The translations under genes and the position numbers were made by a program. From the NCBI GenBank assembly GCA_013792135.1, contig VMSP01000043.1, positions 1 through 33,285 of the forward strand: 33,285 nt of DNA. The letters run 5' to 3'. Origin of the DNA: Desulfocapsa sp. GTDB lineage: Bacteria; Desulfobacterota; Desulfobulbia; Desulfobulbales; Desulfocapsaceae. The notes below the pieces were generated by a model. That model was not told the DNA's origin. It saw only the letters and a program-made list of their open reading frames with translations, and did no database searches. Below, in pieces: positions 17,673 to 26,855 of the stretch. Every line of letters starts with the position of its first letter. Within the stretch, counting starts at the first letter, position 1.

Positions 17673-18332
17673 TTAAAACTCCTCTGTCAATTTAGGAATT
17701 GCCGCCTCATTGGAGACGATGACCAGATTATCACCTTCCTGTAGCGGGGAATTCGGCGTGGGCTGCACAATCCGGCCAGGTGAACCCCGCCTGATAGCGA
17801 CCACCATCACCCCAAATCGCTTGGGCAGTTCCAGTTCGATCAAGGTCTTACCGATCATGGTGGGCAGGACCTTGATCTCGGTGAGATGCAGATCATCTCC
17901 AAAGGGCATGTCGGCCACCACATGCCGATAGATCAGACGATTGGCAAAACGTTTGGCAAACTCCTGCTCCGGGTTCACCACCTGATGTGCCCCCACCAGA
18001 TGCAGGATACGCTGGTGCATGGCATCATTGGCGCGGGCAATGACCAAGGGAGCACCCATCTGTCGCAGCAATGCCGTACAGATAATAGAAGCCTCCTTTG
18101 AATCATCACCGATAGCGCACACAACCACATCTCTTTGCCCTGGCTGCAGACGGGCCAGTTCTTTCTCATCAGAGGCATCCATGACCATGGCCTCGGTCAC
18201 AAAAGACGACGCCTCTTCAACCAGATCTTGACGCCGATCAACGGCCAGGACCTCAGCACCCTTGTCCGACAGGGTATGAGCCAGAGACATGCCAAACTGA
18301 CCAAGTCCGACAATCAATATTTGTTGAGCCAC
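17673..18332 (-). CDS. ktrA: KtrA/TrkA-type potassium channel regulatory subunit (single RCK)
   Basis: 219 residues from GTG 18332, with AAGGAG at the right distance. The N-terminal Rossmann (RCK_N) domain has the dinucleotide loop GLGQFGMSLA, an acidic end of strand two (AVDRR) and MVMDASDEKELARL. RCK_C follows from about 135 (LTEIKVLPTMIGKTLIELELP). A single RCK unit fits KtrA, which forms an octameric gating ring on KtrB dimers and responds to ATP/ADP, Na+ or c-di-AMP in studied species. It is the second gene of the minus operon; a MITE-like insertion separates it from ktrB. Confidence 0.9.
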   Translation of the reverse strand: MAQQILIVGLGQFGMSLAHTLSDKGAEVLAVDRRQDLVEEASSFVTEAMVMDASDEKELARLQPGQRDVVVCAIGDDSKEASIICTALLRQMGAPLVIARANDAMHQRILHLVGAHQVVNPEQEFAKRFANRLIYRHVVADMPFGDDLHLTEIKVLPTMIGKTLIELELPKRFGVMVVAIRRGSPGRIVQPTPNSPLQEGDNLVIVSNEAAIPKLTEEF

Positions 18333-18424
18333 AGTTGCAATCTCCTTCAGGTTGTTTAGGGGTTGTTGCGAAATACCTATTACATTTTAATCTCTTTCGT
18401 TACGGACCATTATGCCGTTTACGA

Positions 18425-18439
18425 TATTACAATGTAATA
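18425..18439 (-). promoter_or_regulatory. 15-bp perfect palindrome in the ktrA leader
   Basis: TATTACA-A-TGTAATA is a perfect inverted repeat about 90 bases upstream of the ktrA start. CTATTACATT at 18377-18386 adds a further half that pairs with AATGTAATAG (18431-18440). It may be an operator or a leader hairpin. No regulator is known for it. Confidence 0.4.
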
Positions 18440-18520
18440 GATAGCTTACAACGGCTTAATCTGCAGGTGTTTAACCAATAGCCTGAAAGACTACAGATTA
18501 TCCACCTGAGTACTTAGGTT

Positions 18521-18663
18521 AGTGCCTGTCCATAAATGGTCTTTTTGTCCGATCTCTACGTCATGCTCAAAAAATAATGCTCGGAATATCATTTATATGC
18601 CTGTGCTTATTTTTCTCGCAGTCCTTGATATCGAACAAAAATCCTTATTTCTGGATAGACACT
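18521..18663. mobile_element. MITE-like element, 143 bp, with 5-bp target duplication
   Basis: The ends are imperfect inverted repeats: AGTGCCTGTCCATAAATGG at the left, AGTGTCTATCCAGAAATAAGG read inward from the right, and similarity continues inward (CTTTTTGTCCGAT against ATTTTTGTTCGAT). AGGTT flanks both sides (18516-18520 and 18664-18668). There is no coding content. Its right end abuts the last codons of ktrB and supplies the TAG stop, so insertion reset that C-terminus and split ktrB from ktrA. The family of the mobilising transposase is unknown. Confidence 0.72.
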
Positions 18664-20686
18664 AGGTTAACGAAATTTTAGCATCCAGGCAGCGGGTAAC
18701 AGACACCGACCTTTCCTCACTCAAGAGCATGAACAAGGTCATGGGCCCGATGCGCCCTGCAAACATGGCAAGCATCACAATAATTTTGCCGATACCATCA
18801 AGATGATTGGTGGCCCCCAGAGAAAGCCCAACCGTCCCCAGCGCTGACGTTACCTCGAAGAGGAGTTCGCGGGCCGGAATCTGTTGGGTCATCTCCAGCA
18901 TGAGGACCATGACAATCCACACAAGGGCACCCGAGATGACAATGGTTATGGCACGATTAATCGTGCCAGGAGGGATCCGCCGGTTCTGGACAATAACCTC
19001 GGAACGGCCGGTGACACTTGCCCAAAAGGTCAGGACCAGAAGAGCAATGGTCGTGGTCTTTACGCCACCGGCGGTACCGCCGGGACTGCCGCCAATAAAC
19101 ATGAGACAGATCATGATCAGGCAGGAAGGATTCATCACACCGGCAATATCAACAGAATTAAAACCGGCGGTACGCAGCGTGACAGACTGAAACCAGGCAT
19201 TGTGAATCTTGTCACTTACAGTCATCCCGGACAAGGCGCCGTGCCATTCAAAGGCAAGAAAGAATAAGGCACCGCTGATTAAGAGAATAGTCGTTGTCAT
19301 CAGAACCAGACGCACGCCAACCGCAACAGGTCGCCCTGCCAACCAGCGCGGAACCAGCAGGCTGGTTGCAGGCGCCAGACCGCCAAAAATAATCAACAAG
19401 GCGACAACATGAAGGATGAACGGATTTCCCTGATAGGGGATCAGGTTATCACTCTGCAGGGCAAAACCGGCATTACAAAAGGCAGAAATGGCCGTAAACA
19501 GGCCGCGCCAGACAGCCTGCCCCCAATTATCACCAGAGATATGAAATAATCCAGCCAGGGTCAACGTTCCCATTGCCTCGGCAATAAGGGTGAAGCGGAG
19601 AATAGTAACAAGTGAAACCACCAGATCCTGATGGTCAGTGTCCGTCATTGAGGTCAGAAGACGCTCATGATGCAGGCTCATTCGCCGTCCCAAGGCATGC
19701 ATGCCCACGGTGGCAATCGACATGATGCCAAGACCGCCCAGTTGAATAAGCAACAGAATCAAGCCCTGTCCAAACAGGGTAAAATCATGGGGAGTATCAA
19801 GAACGGTCAGACCGGTTACACAGACCGCACTCACCGAGGTAAACGCGGCATCCACAAAGGCAATGCCTTGCACGTGGGTTGCTGCACCGGGCAGTAGCAG
19901 CAAAAACGTTCCCAGACTGCAAAGGGCAAGAAAGGTAGTAAGCAGAACGCGGGCCGGATGACTGAGCAGAACCTTCCACCAGTGATCTTCCCACTCTTGC
20001 GCCTGAGTTGAATCCGGCAGGACAAGAATGGCCAGGATACCGACAATAAATGCCGTCATCCGGAAATAGCCATTCATAAAAGAAAAGATCACGGCGCAAA
20101 TCGCAACCAGACTCACCATGATCAAGGCTATCGCAGGCACTGGCGAAAACTGTCTCCAGATCCAATGCATCACCAGGATTATTGTCACCCCGACAGAGAC
20201 GATAAGCGCCGTATTCACCAAGGCATGACTTCCCCTGTCAACAATGACCACCGCCAGAACAAGTCCAGACATGGTCATCGCCGCCCAGCGTGCCCGTTGC
20301 AGACAGCGATCAACAGGACTACTGCGCTGCAGCCCGTCCATGCAGGGCCGAAATTCAGTCAGGGCGTAGCCCGCTCCGATAATCATCACCGCGCCCAGAA
20401 GCACCGTAATTGGATTACTCTCAAAAAAGGGAATGATTACAATCGTACTGCCGGCCAGGGCCAGTCCCCCAAAGATCCGCCCCAGTTGTGGACGGCGCAG
20501 GAGCAGAAACGCTGCGGCCAGGCAGGAGAAGGAAGCAACACCTGCTGCCACCATCCTCCAGAGTGGCGGAGTAGCAGTGTCGCCTATCATGGCGGCAAGC
20601 ATAAAAGGGACAGAGGAAAGTACCACTAACAGGCCCTCGGCCCCAACCCGCTGCAATGATGTGCGGGAAAGACATTTTAGTTCCAT
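18662..20686 (-). CDS. ktrB: KtrB/TrkH-type potassium transporter with extra N-terminal membrane domain
   Basis: 674 residues from ATG 20686. Residues from about 230 on are a full Ktr/Trk transporter with four pore loops, each with its filter glycine: SAVCVTGLTVLDT, SAFCNAGFALQ, LRTAGFNSVDI and SALGTVGLSLGAT, plus the GGSPGGTAGGVKTTT segment typical of KtrB/TrkH. About 215 residues in front, with some six helices (VDRGSHALVN, WIWRQFSPVP between them), are additional to the usual 450-residue protein. The last residues (DAKISLT, stop) run into a MITE-like element that provides the stop. No ribosome site is visible; a TGTGA-N6-TCACC palindrome overlaps the start codon. It imports K+ with the KtrA-like subunit downstream. 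Confidence 0.9.
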   Translation of the reverse strand: MELKCLSRTSLQRVGAEGLLVVLSSVPFMLAAMIGDTATPPLWRMVAAGVASFSCLAAAFLLLRRPQLGRIFGGLALAGSTIVIIPFFESNPITVLLGAVMIIGAGYALTEFRPCMDGLQRSSPVDRCLQRARWAAMTMSGLVLAVVIVDRGSHALVNTALIVSVGVTIILVMHWIWRQFSPVPAIALIMVSLVAICAVIFSFMNGYFRMTAFIVGILAILVLPDSTQAQEWEDHWWKVLLSHPARVLLTTFLALCSLGTFLLLLPGAATHVQGIAFVDAAFTSVSAVCVTGLTVLDTPHDFTLFGQGLILLLIQLGGLGIMSIATVGMHALGRRMSLHHERLLTSMTDTDHQDLVVSLVTILRFTLIAEAMGTLTLAGLFHISGDNWGQAVWRGLFTAISAFCNAGFALQSDNLIPYQGNPFILHVVALLIIFGGLAPATSLLVPRWLAGRPVAVGVRLVLMTTTILLISGALFFLAFEWHGALSGMTVSDKIHNAWFQSVTLRTAGFNSVDIAGVMNPSCLIMICLMFIGGSPGGTAGGVKTTTIALLVLTFWASVTGRSEVIVQNRRIPPGTINRAITIVISGALVWIVMVLMLEMTQQIPARELLFEVTSALGTVGLSLGATNHLDGIGKIIVMLAMFAGRIGPMTLFMLLSEERSVSVTRCLDAKISLT

Positions 20687-20701
20687 GTGACTTTTGTCAC
20701 C
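20686..20701. promoter_or_regulatory. CRP/FNR-type palindrome overlapping the ktrB start
   Basis: TGTGA-CTTTTG-TCACC matches nine of ten conserved positions of the CRP consensus. It overlaps the ktrB start codon, a place where binding would repress. A chance match is possible at this length. Confidence 0.35.
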
Positions 20702-21201
20702 ATGACATGAGAGTAATTTTTCATTTGTTCTCCGATCCCCTTTCAGTAGCCGCCTTTTCCGAAACTTTTACGCATAGTTCCCGTTGACAATCCTTTCCAT
20801 ACTGCAGAAAACCTTTGTTTTCAACTTAAGAAATTGGCGCTCTGGTAGCCACTTTTTTTCCACCTACTTCAGTACGCTCTAGTGCACCACACACTGGGAG
20901 TTACTCTTCGAGGGTAAATCCGCCATATGACAGGAAGGGAGTGAATGTCAAAAATAATGGGCTTGTAAGAAAATGAACTTCAGAATAGCCAAGCCAAAGT
21001 TTGCAGATACGCAGCGAACAGGGATCCGGGGGAAGTACTGCATTTCTCGGCAAAGGACTTCCCCCGTTCTCATTTCTGGTGTATGATAGCAAATAGAATC
21101 ACCTATAACATCTTATAATATCTTACTTTATTAATAAAGCTACACGGCTTGTGGTATTGACTGCCACTCAATCTGTACTGTATCTCAAAAAAGGGTCCAC
21201 T
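20702..21201. other. Divergent intergenic region between ktrB and trkA, with a strong stem-loop
   Basis: No gene was recognised; a 63-codon minus frame (20901-21092) has no ribosome site. GGGGGAAGT (21029-21037) and ACTTCCCCC (21058-21066) form a perfect 9-bp stem with a 20-base loop, with GAAC/GTTC outside. It does not fit the c-di-AMP (ydaO) riboswitch pattern. Promoters for both directions should lie here. Confidence 0.45.
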
Positions 21202-22554
21202 GTGCGAATAATAATCGTCGGAGCCGGACAGGTCGGTTTCTATCTCTGTGAACGCTTTTCCCAAGAAGGTCAGGAAGTCGTCCTGATCGATTGCGACAAG
21301 GCAAAACTGCAGCGCATTGAACGGGATCTGAATATCATGACGGTCCATGGCAGCGGCGCCTCCGCCCGGATTCTTGCCGAGGCCGGGATAGCCAAAACAA
21401 ATCTTTTCATCGCCGTCACCGACAGCGACGAAGTCAATCTCATCTCCTGCATCATGTCCCGCCCCTATGAGGTGACCACCCGGGTTGCCAGGGTCAAAAA
21501 TGAGGACTTTCTGGAAGGAGGTTTATTCCATGAGAAAAACGACCTGGGCATTGACCTGATCATCAGTCCGGACTGGGCCCTGACTGATGAGATCCTCGGC
21601 CTCTGCCGTGTTTCGGCAGCCTTTCATATGGCAGAATTTGCCAATGGCCAACTCATCCTTCTCGGCTATAAAATTCTCGAGGACAACCCCCGGGTCGGCC
21701 TGAGTCTCTTCGAGATCCAGAAGCTGCATGGTTCGCACCGCTTTATCATTACCGCCATCATCCGGGAGGGACAAACCATCATTCCCCGGGGCGAAGATCA
21801 TATCCTGGCCGGAGACAAGATCTACGTCACGGTCCGCCGCAGTGATATCAAAGCCCTGGAACAACTTTTTGCCTTGAGTTCCAAGCGCCCCGAAAAAGTT
21901 TTCATTATCGGCGGCGGCAGCATCGGCTACATAGTTGCCCGCAGTCTGGAAGAGATGAATATTGATGTAACCATCGTCGAGAGCAACAAGGAACGGTGCG
22001 AATTCCTCTCCGAAAATCTGAATCAGACGATGGTTCTCAACTGTGACGGACTTGAAGCCCATGAGCTCCTGGAAGAAGGGATTGATCGTGCCGATCTGGT
22101 AATCAGCCTGACCGAAAGCGATACCACCAATATCCTCTCCTCCCTGCTGGCCAAACACCACGGGACCAAGAAATGCATCACCAAGATCACCCGCCACGAT
22201 TTTGTCCCCCTGCTCGGCAACCTTGGTATCGACGTGGCCCTCAGTGCACGCCAGGTTGCGGCCAGCATGATTCTCCGTTACGTTCGGCGCGGTGTGGTCG
22301 GTGCGGTGGCCACCATTATGGACAGTGATGCCGAGGTTATGGAGATGCGAGTCCCGGCCAGAGAAAAATTTAACAGTGTCCACCTCAAAGAACTTCACTT
22401 CCCCAAAGGTTCAATCGTCGGCGCCATTGTCCGCGATCAGCAGGTATTGCTCCCATCCGGCGAAACCATTATTGAGATCGGAGACAACCTGGTGATCTTT
22501 TTCACCAAAAAGGCCGCTGCCGATCTTGAAAGATTTCTGAGCGACGAGGGCTGA
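21202..22554 (+). CDS. trkA: TrkA potassium uptake regulator (two RCK units)
   Basis: 450 residues from GTG 21202 (VRIIIVGAGQVG, AAGGG upstream); the frame is open from 21151 but those residues precede the Rossmann strand. Two RCK units in tandem: N-lobes with GAGQVGFYLC (about 7) and GGGSIGYIVA (about 237), each followed by a TrkA_C domain (LGYKILEDNPRVGLSLFEI and MRVPAREKFNSVHLKEL). TrkA binds NAD(H) and forms a tetrameric gating ring under TrkH. The stop is three bases before the trkH start, a clear operon. Length agrees with E. coli TrkA. Confidence 0.95.
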   Translation: MRIIIVGAGQVGFYLCERFSQEGQEVVLIDCDKAKLQRIERDLNIMTVHGSGASARILAEAGIAKTNLFIAVTDSDEVNLISCIMSRPYEVTTRVARVKNEDFLEGGLFHEKNDLGIDLIISPDWALTDEILGLCRVSAAFHMAEFANGQLILLGYKILEDNPRVGLSLFEIQKLHGSHRFIITAIIREGQTIIPRGEDHILAGDKIYVTVRRSDIKALEQLFALSSKRPEKVFIIGGGSIGYIVARSLEEMNIDVTIVESNKERCEFLSENLNQTMVLNCDGLEAHELLEEGIDRADLVISLTESDTTNILSSLLAKHHGTKKCITKITRHDFVPLLGNLGIDVALSARQVAASMILRYVRRGVVGAVATIMDSDAEVMEMRVPAREKFNSVHLKELHFPKGSIVGAIVRDQQVLLPSGETIIEIGDNLVIFFTKKAAADLERFLSDEG

Positions 22555-22557
22555 TTC

Positions 22558-24069
22558 ATGCGCAGCGGCGGCGTTCTTAATCTTCTGGGCAAACTCCTTC
22601 TTGTCCTTTCACTCTTCCTCCTCACTCCCATTCCCTTCTCCTTCTATTATGATGACCAGATGGCCACAGCCTTTCTGCTTTCCTCTCTGGTAGGCGGTGT
22701 GTGCGGGGGGGCACTGGTCTTTCTCTTTCTGCCGGAAAAGGAGCTGGGCTATAAGGATGGCTTTGCCATAGTCGTCCTCAGCTGGGTGGGCCTTGCCTTT
22801 CTCGGTGCCCTGCCCTATCTGTTCTCCGGCAAGATGCCGTCTTTCATTGACTGTTACTTTGAATCCATGTCCGGTTTCACCACCACCGGCTCCACCATTC
22901 TCAGCACCATCGAGATCCTGCCCCATTCCCTTCTCTTCTGGAGAGCCCTTACCCACTGGATCGGGGGCATGGGGATCATCGTCCTCACCTTGGCCATCCT
23001 GCCGCTCCTCGGTATCGGCGGCATGCAGCTTTTTCAGGCCGAGATGCCAGGGCCCACCAAGGATCGTCTGGCGCCCCGCATCCAGGATACGGCCCGTATT
23101 CTCTGGTCCGTCTATGTGCTGCTGACCGTTGCTGAAATTGTTCTGCTCATGCTGGGAGGCGTAGATTTTTTCGATGCCATGTGCCACTCCTTTGCAACGC
23201 TTGCCACCGGCGGATTTTCCAACCACTCGCTTTCTGTTGCCTATTACAATTCCGCCTATGTGGAGGGGGTCATCATTCTTTTCATGTTTCTGGCCGGTGT
23301 CAACTTCTCCCTCCATTTTCACTTCTTGCGCGGTAGACTGAACGCCTTCTGGCAGAATGAGGAATTTCGCCTCTACCTGGGACTGATCATCGGCTCAACC
23401 ATCCTTATCATGGTCGCTAATTTTTTCAGCGGGACGATCACCTCCTTTGACCGCAACCTGCGTGACGTCCTGTTCCAGGTCGTTTCCATTATCACCACCA
23501 CCGGTTTCGGCACGGCCGATTTTGAACTCTGGCCCCCCGTATGCAAGGTCATGCTGGTTGCCCTCATGTTCATCGGCGGCTGCTCCGGATCTACCAGCGG
23601 CGGGATCAAGGTAGTCCGCGTTCTCCTCTTTTTCAAATATGCCCACCTGCAACTGCACCGACTGGTCCATCCACGCCAGGTAGGGACCATCAAACTGGGT
23701 GCGGTCAAGGTTCCCCAGGAAGTCCTGATCGGCATCCTTGGATTCCTGGCCCTGTACATTGCCTTTTTTATTTTCGCCACCCTCATGGTCACCGCCACAG
23801 GGGTAGACATTGTGACCGGGACCACAGCGGTGGTTGCCACTCTCAACAACGTTGGGCCTGGACTTCAGCTGGTGGGACCAACCCAGAATTTCGGCCACCT
23901 GCCGGGACTTGCCAAGATCGTTCTCATCTTCTGCATGCTGGCCGGACGCCTGGAACTCTATACCGTCGCTGTTCTTCTTACTCCCGGATTCTGGAAAATG
24001 GCAAGACCTCCAAAATTCAGACCCAATCTATTTCACACTAAAAAACTGAACGAGATCAACAACAGCTGA
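22558..24069 (+). CDS. trkH: TrkH potassium uptake channel subunit
   Basis: 503 residues from ATG 22558, immediately after trkA. An integral membrane protein of ten or so helices with four pore loops: SGFTTTGSTIL, FATLATGGFSNHSLS, ITTTGFGTADF and LNNVGPGLQLVGP, and the family segment GGCSGSTSGGIKVVRVL. It moves K+ into the cell through the TrkA-gated pore. It is distinct in sequence and arrangement from the ktrB-like gene on the other strand, so the organism has two Trk/Ktr systems here. The convergent P-type ATPase gene ends 83 bases further. Confidence 0.95.
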   Translation: MRSGGVLNLLGKLLLVLSLFLLTPIPFSFYYDDQMATAFLLSSLVGGVCGGALVFLFLPEKELGYKDGFAIVVLSWVGLAFLGALPYLFSGKMPSFIDCYFESMSGFTTTGSTILSTIEILPHSLLFWRALTHWIGGMGIIVLTLAILPLLGIGGMQLFQAEMPGPTKDRLAPRIQDTARILWSVYVLLTVAEIVLLMLGGVDFFDAMCHSFATLATGGFSNHSLSVAYYNSAYVEGVIILFMFLAGVNFSLHFHFLRGRLNAFWQNEEFRLYLGLIIGSTILIMVANFFSGTITSFDRNLRDVLFQVVSIITTTGFGTADFELWPPVCKVMLVALMFIGGCSGSTSGGIKVVRVLLFFKYAHLQLHRLVHPRQVGTIKLGAVKVPQEVLIGILGFLALYIAFFIFATLMVTATGVDIVTGTTAVVATLNNVGPGLQLVGPTQNFGHLPGLAKIVLIFCMLAGRLELYTVAVLLTPGFWKMARPPKFRPNLFHTKKLNEINNS

Positions 24070-24152
24070 TTCCCCTCATTGCCGAGATCTCGCGGTCATC
24101 AACGTCCATCGATCACCTACAGATTCTGACGGCAGAGGCTTGTCAAACATGC

Positions 24153-26855
24153 TCAAACCGGATCCGGCCTGGGAAGTATTCGACTCTTCCTGCGGCGTCG
24201 CAGCCATTTATACCCTTCATGGCTTAGAAAAAGGAGTATGGGAAAGGGAAGCAAGATCCAGAGGTCGCCTAACGGAACATGGGCCGTATTAAACACCTTC
24301 TGCACCGGTTCCACGTTGAGAAGAGCCCATACCCAGACCAATTCGACGGCCATGGCCAGCAGCATCAGGCGATTGGAGAAGAATCCCAGACTGAAGGCGG
24401 AAAATTCCCAGCTGCGCATGGTCCAGGCATTGAGGAGCTGACAGGATACAGCACCGAGCAGGGTCATGGTCATGGCCTGCCGGTGCAGGAATGGATCTCC
24501 AAGATCCACGATACCATACTGCCAGCCATGCAGAAGCAGAAAGAAGAGAAAGGCGGCCATGGCGGCAGTGGCCTCGATAACACCTAAGAAAAAATAACCG
24601 CGTTTGAATACCTCCCAGTCAAGGATCTTTTCGTCCCTGCCCACCGGAGGTCGGTTCATGATATTCTTTTCCGGCTTCTCGCTGCCCAGAGCCAGTCCCG
24701 GCAGCATGTCCGTACCCAGATCGATAAAAAGGATCTGGATCACCGAAAGGGGCAGAGGGATCATCAGAAAAAACTGCAGGATATAGGGAACGATCTCCGG
24801 CACGTTGGAGGAGAGGATATAGGTGACGAATTTCTTGATATTGAAATAGACGGTACGTCCCTCCTCGATAGCAATGACGATGGAGGAAAAATTGTCATCC
24901 AGGAGCACCATGTCGGCCGCCTCCTTTGCCACCTCGGTACCGGAAAGGCCCATGGCAATGCCAAGGTCCGCCTTTTTCAAGGCCGGGGCGTCATTAACCC
25001 CATCACCGGTCATGGCCACCACCTCGCCATTGTTCTGCAGAGCCGTGGCAATCCGCAGCTTCTGACTGCTGGCCATTCTGGCAAAGAGTACGGTTTCTGC
25101 GACAAGAATATGCTCCAGCTCTTCGTCGCGAATTGCTTCCAATTCAGGGCCGGTAATAACCCGGTCGAAATCCATGCCGATCTGCCGGGCAATGGCCGCG
25201 GCGGTGCGCGGATTGTCACCGGTGATCATCATGGTGCGGATACCGGCGGCCTTGCAGGTGGCCAAGGCCTCATGTACTTCACTGCGGGGCAGATCCATGA
25301 TGGCAACAAGCCCGAGCAGAGTCAGCTCCGTCTCTTCCGCCTTTATGCCACGGGCAATAAGCAGGACACGAAAGGCCTGGTTCTCAAAACCATTGGCCTG
25401 GGCCAGGGCAGCCGCCCGCTCCGCCTCACTCAAGGGATGTTCTTTGTCATCAACACCCAAGAAGCTTGTACACTTAGGTAACAAAACCTCCACCGCCCCC
25501 TTGGCAAAAAGCCGCGTTTCATTCCCCTCCTGATAGAGACTGGACATCATCTTACGATCGCTGGTGAAGATGAACTCCTGCACTTTTTTCATCTCCGGGG
25601 TCTCAACCCCTTTTTTTCGAGCGGCCGCGACAATGGCCAGCTCGGTCGGATCCCCTCGCAGATTCTCTTCATCAATACTCGCCCGGCAGTTGAGAAGACC
25701 GGCGGTAAGCAGGGCTACAAGGCGGGACTCCGTACTTTCGTTCTGCTGATCAAATGAGAATTCTCCCGGCTCACGATAGCCTTCTCCCGAGATGTTGACC
25801 TCCTCCCCGCCTGCAAGCCAGATCAGCTTGAGGGTCATCTCATTTCTGGTCAGGGTTCCGGTCTTGTCGGTACAGATCACCGTGGCACGTCCCAGGGTCT
25901 CAACCGAGTCGAGATTCTTGATCAGAGCATTCCGCCTGGCCATGCGCTGACTGGCCAGGGAAAGAGAGAGGGTAATGGTCGGCAGCAGTCCCTCAGGGAC
26001 GTTGGCGACGATAAGGGAAAGGGCAAAGATCGAGGCCATAAGAATTCCCTTACCCGAGAAAAATCCTAAGGCGAAGAAGACGCAGCCCATGAGCAGAGCG
26101 ATCACTGTCAGTATCCGGGTAATATGGATAATCTCGCGCTGCATGGGAGTTAGGGTGGCGCGTACGTTCTTGGTGAGACTGGCAATCTTACCAAACTCCG
26201 TGGCATTGCCCGTCGCACTTGCCACCGCTACCCCACTGCCTGAAACTACAGTGGTACCGGCAAAGATCATATTCTTGGCCTCCAGAGGACGGCTCGCCTT
26301 GCTCGGCTCGGTTGTGCGAGAGGCAGGTGCCGATTCCCCATTCAAAGAGGCCAGATTCAGGTAAAGGGAATTAGCGGCGAGGAGAATACCGTCCGCCGCT
26401 ACCTTGTCCCCTTCTTCCAAAAGCATGATGTCGCCGGGCACCAACTCCTCCGCCTGGGCTTGCACCACTTCCCCATTACGCTTTACCGAGACCAGAGTGG
26501 GAATCAGCTTGAGCAGGGCCTCCATGGCCTTGTCCACCCGGTATTCCTGCCAGAAGGTAAAGGTGGCGTTGATGATTACTGCTCCAAGGATGGCATAGCC
26601 AAGCATATCACTCCCCTGGCCGGGAAGATAAGCATCGGCGATGAAGGAGAGCAGAGCAGCCACCTCAAGAAGGATGGCAAAAAACTGGATGTACTGGCCG
26701 CAATAGGCGAGCAAGTAATTTTTTTCCGCGGCCCGCTCCAGAACATTGGGACCGAATTCACGCAGACGCCTGGCGACCAGGGCGGAGGAGAGTCCATTTT
26801 CCGAGGTCTTCAGCTGACGGAGCAGCGCTTTCTTTTCCAGGGTGAAAAGTTGCAT
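24153..26855 (-). CDS. P-type cation-transporting ATPase, type II (Na,K-ATPase-like M4 motif)
   Basis: 900 residues from ATG 26855, sharing one base with the upstream UspA stop (TGATG). Complete P-ATPase layout: actuator domain with LNGESAPASR (the TGES-like loop), phosphorylation site D330-KTGTLT, nucleotide domain, hinge TGDGVNDAPALKKADLGIAMG and ten helices. Helix 4 reads VANVPEGLLPTITLSLSLASQRMARRNALIKNLDSVETLG (shown for position; key part VPEGLLPT), the form of Na,K- and H,K-ATPases rather than the PEGLP of calcium pumps. Ions may be Na+, K+ or Ca2+. Location between two K+ uptake systems supports alkali-cation transport, but this is inference. Confidence 0.88.
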   Translation of the reverse strand: MQLFTLEKKALLRQLKTSENGLSSALVARRLREFGPNVLERAAEKNYLLAYCGQYIQFFAILLEVAALLSFIADAYLPGQGSDMLGYAILGAVIINATFTFWQEYRVDKAMEALLKLIPTLVSVKRNGEVVQAQAEELVPGDIMLLEEGDKVAADGILLAANSLYLNLASLNGESAPASRTTEPSKASRPLEAKNMIFAGTTVVSGSGVAVASATGNATEFGKIASLTKNVRATLTPMQREIIHITRILTVIALLMGCVFFALGFFSGKGILMASIFALSLIVANVPEGLLPTITLSLSLASQRMARRNALIKNLDSVETLGRATVICTDKTGTLTRNEMTLKLIWLAGGEEVNISGEGYREPGEFSFDQQNESTESRLVALLTAGLLNCRASIDEENLRGDPTELAIVAAARKKGVETPEMKKVQEFIFTSDRKMMSSLYQEGNETRLFAKGAVEVLLPKCTSFLGVDDKEHPLSEAERAAALAQANGFENQAFRVLLIARGIKAEETELTLLGLVAIMDLPRSEVHEALATCKAAGIRTMMITGDNPRTAAAIARQIGMDFDRVITGPELEAIRDEELEHILVAETVLFARMASSQKLRIATALQNNGEVVAMTGDGVNDAPALKKADLGIAMGLSGTEVAKEAADMVLLDDNFSSIVIAIEEGRTVYFNIKKFVTYILSSNVPEIVPYILQFFLMIPLPLSVIQILFIDLGTDMLPGLALGSEKPEKNIMNRPPVGRDEKILDWEVFKRGYFFLGVIEATAAMAAFLFFLLLHGWQYGIVDLGDPFLHRQAMTMTLLGAVSCQLLNAWTMRSWEFSAFSLGFFSNRLMLLAMAVELVWVWALLNVEPVQKVFNTAHVPLGDLWILLPFPILLFLSHEGYKWLRRRRKSRILPRPDPV

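Noticed and set aside
20960-21090. Possible c-di-AMP (ydaO) riboswitch before a potassium transporter
   Set aside because: The hairpin and a GGGGGAA stretch are suggestive, but the conserved GGGGTGAATC-like segment and pseudoknot partners are not found on either strand.
24083-24092. CGAGATCTCG palindrome between trkH and the P-type ATPase
   Set aside because: Ten bases without spacer or T run; expected by chance, not a terminator.
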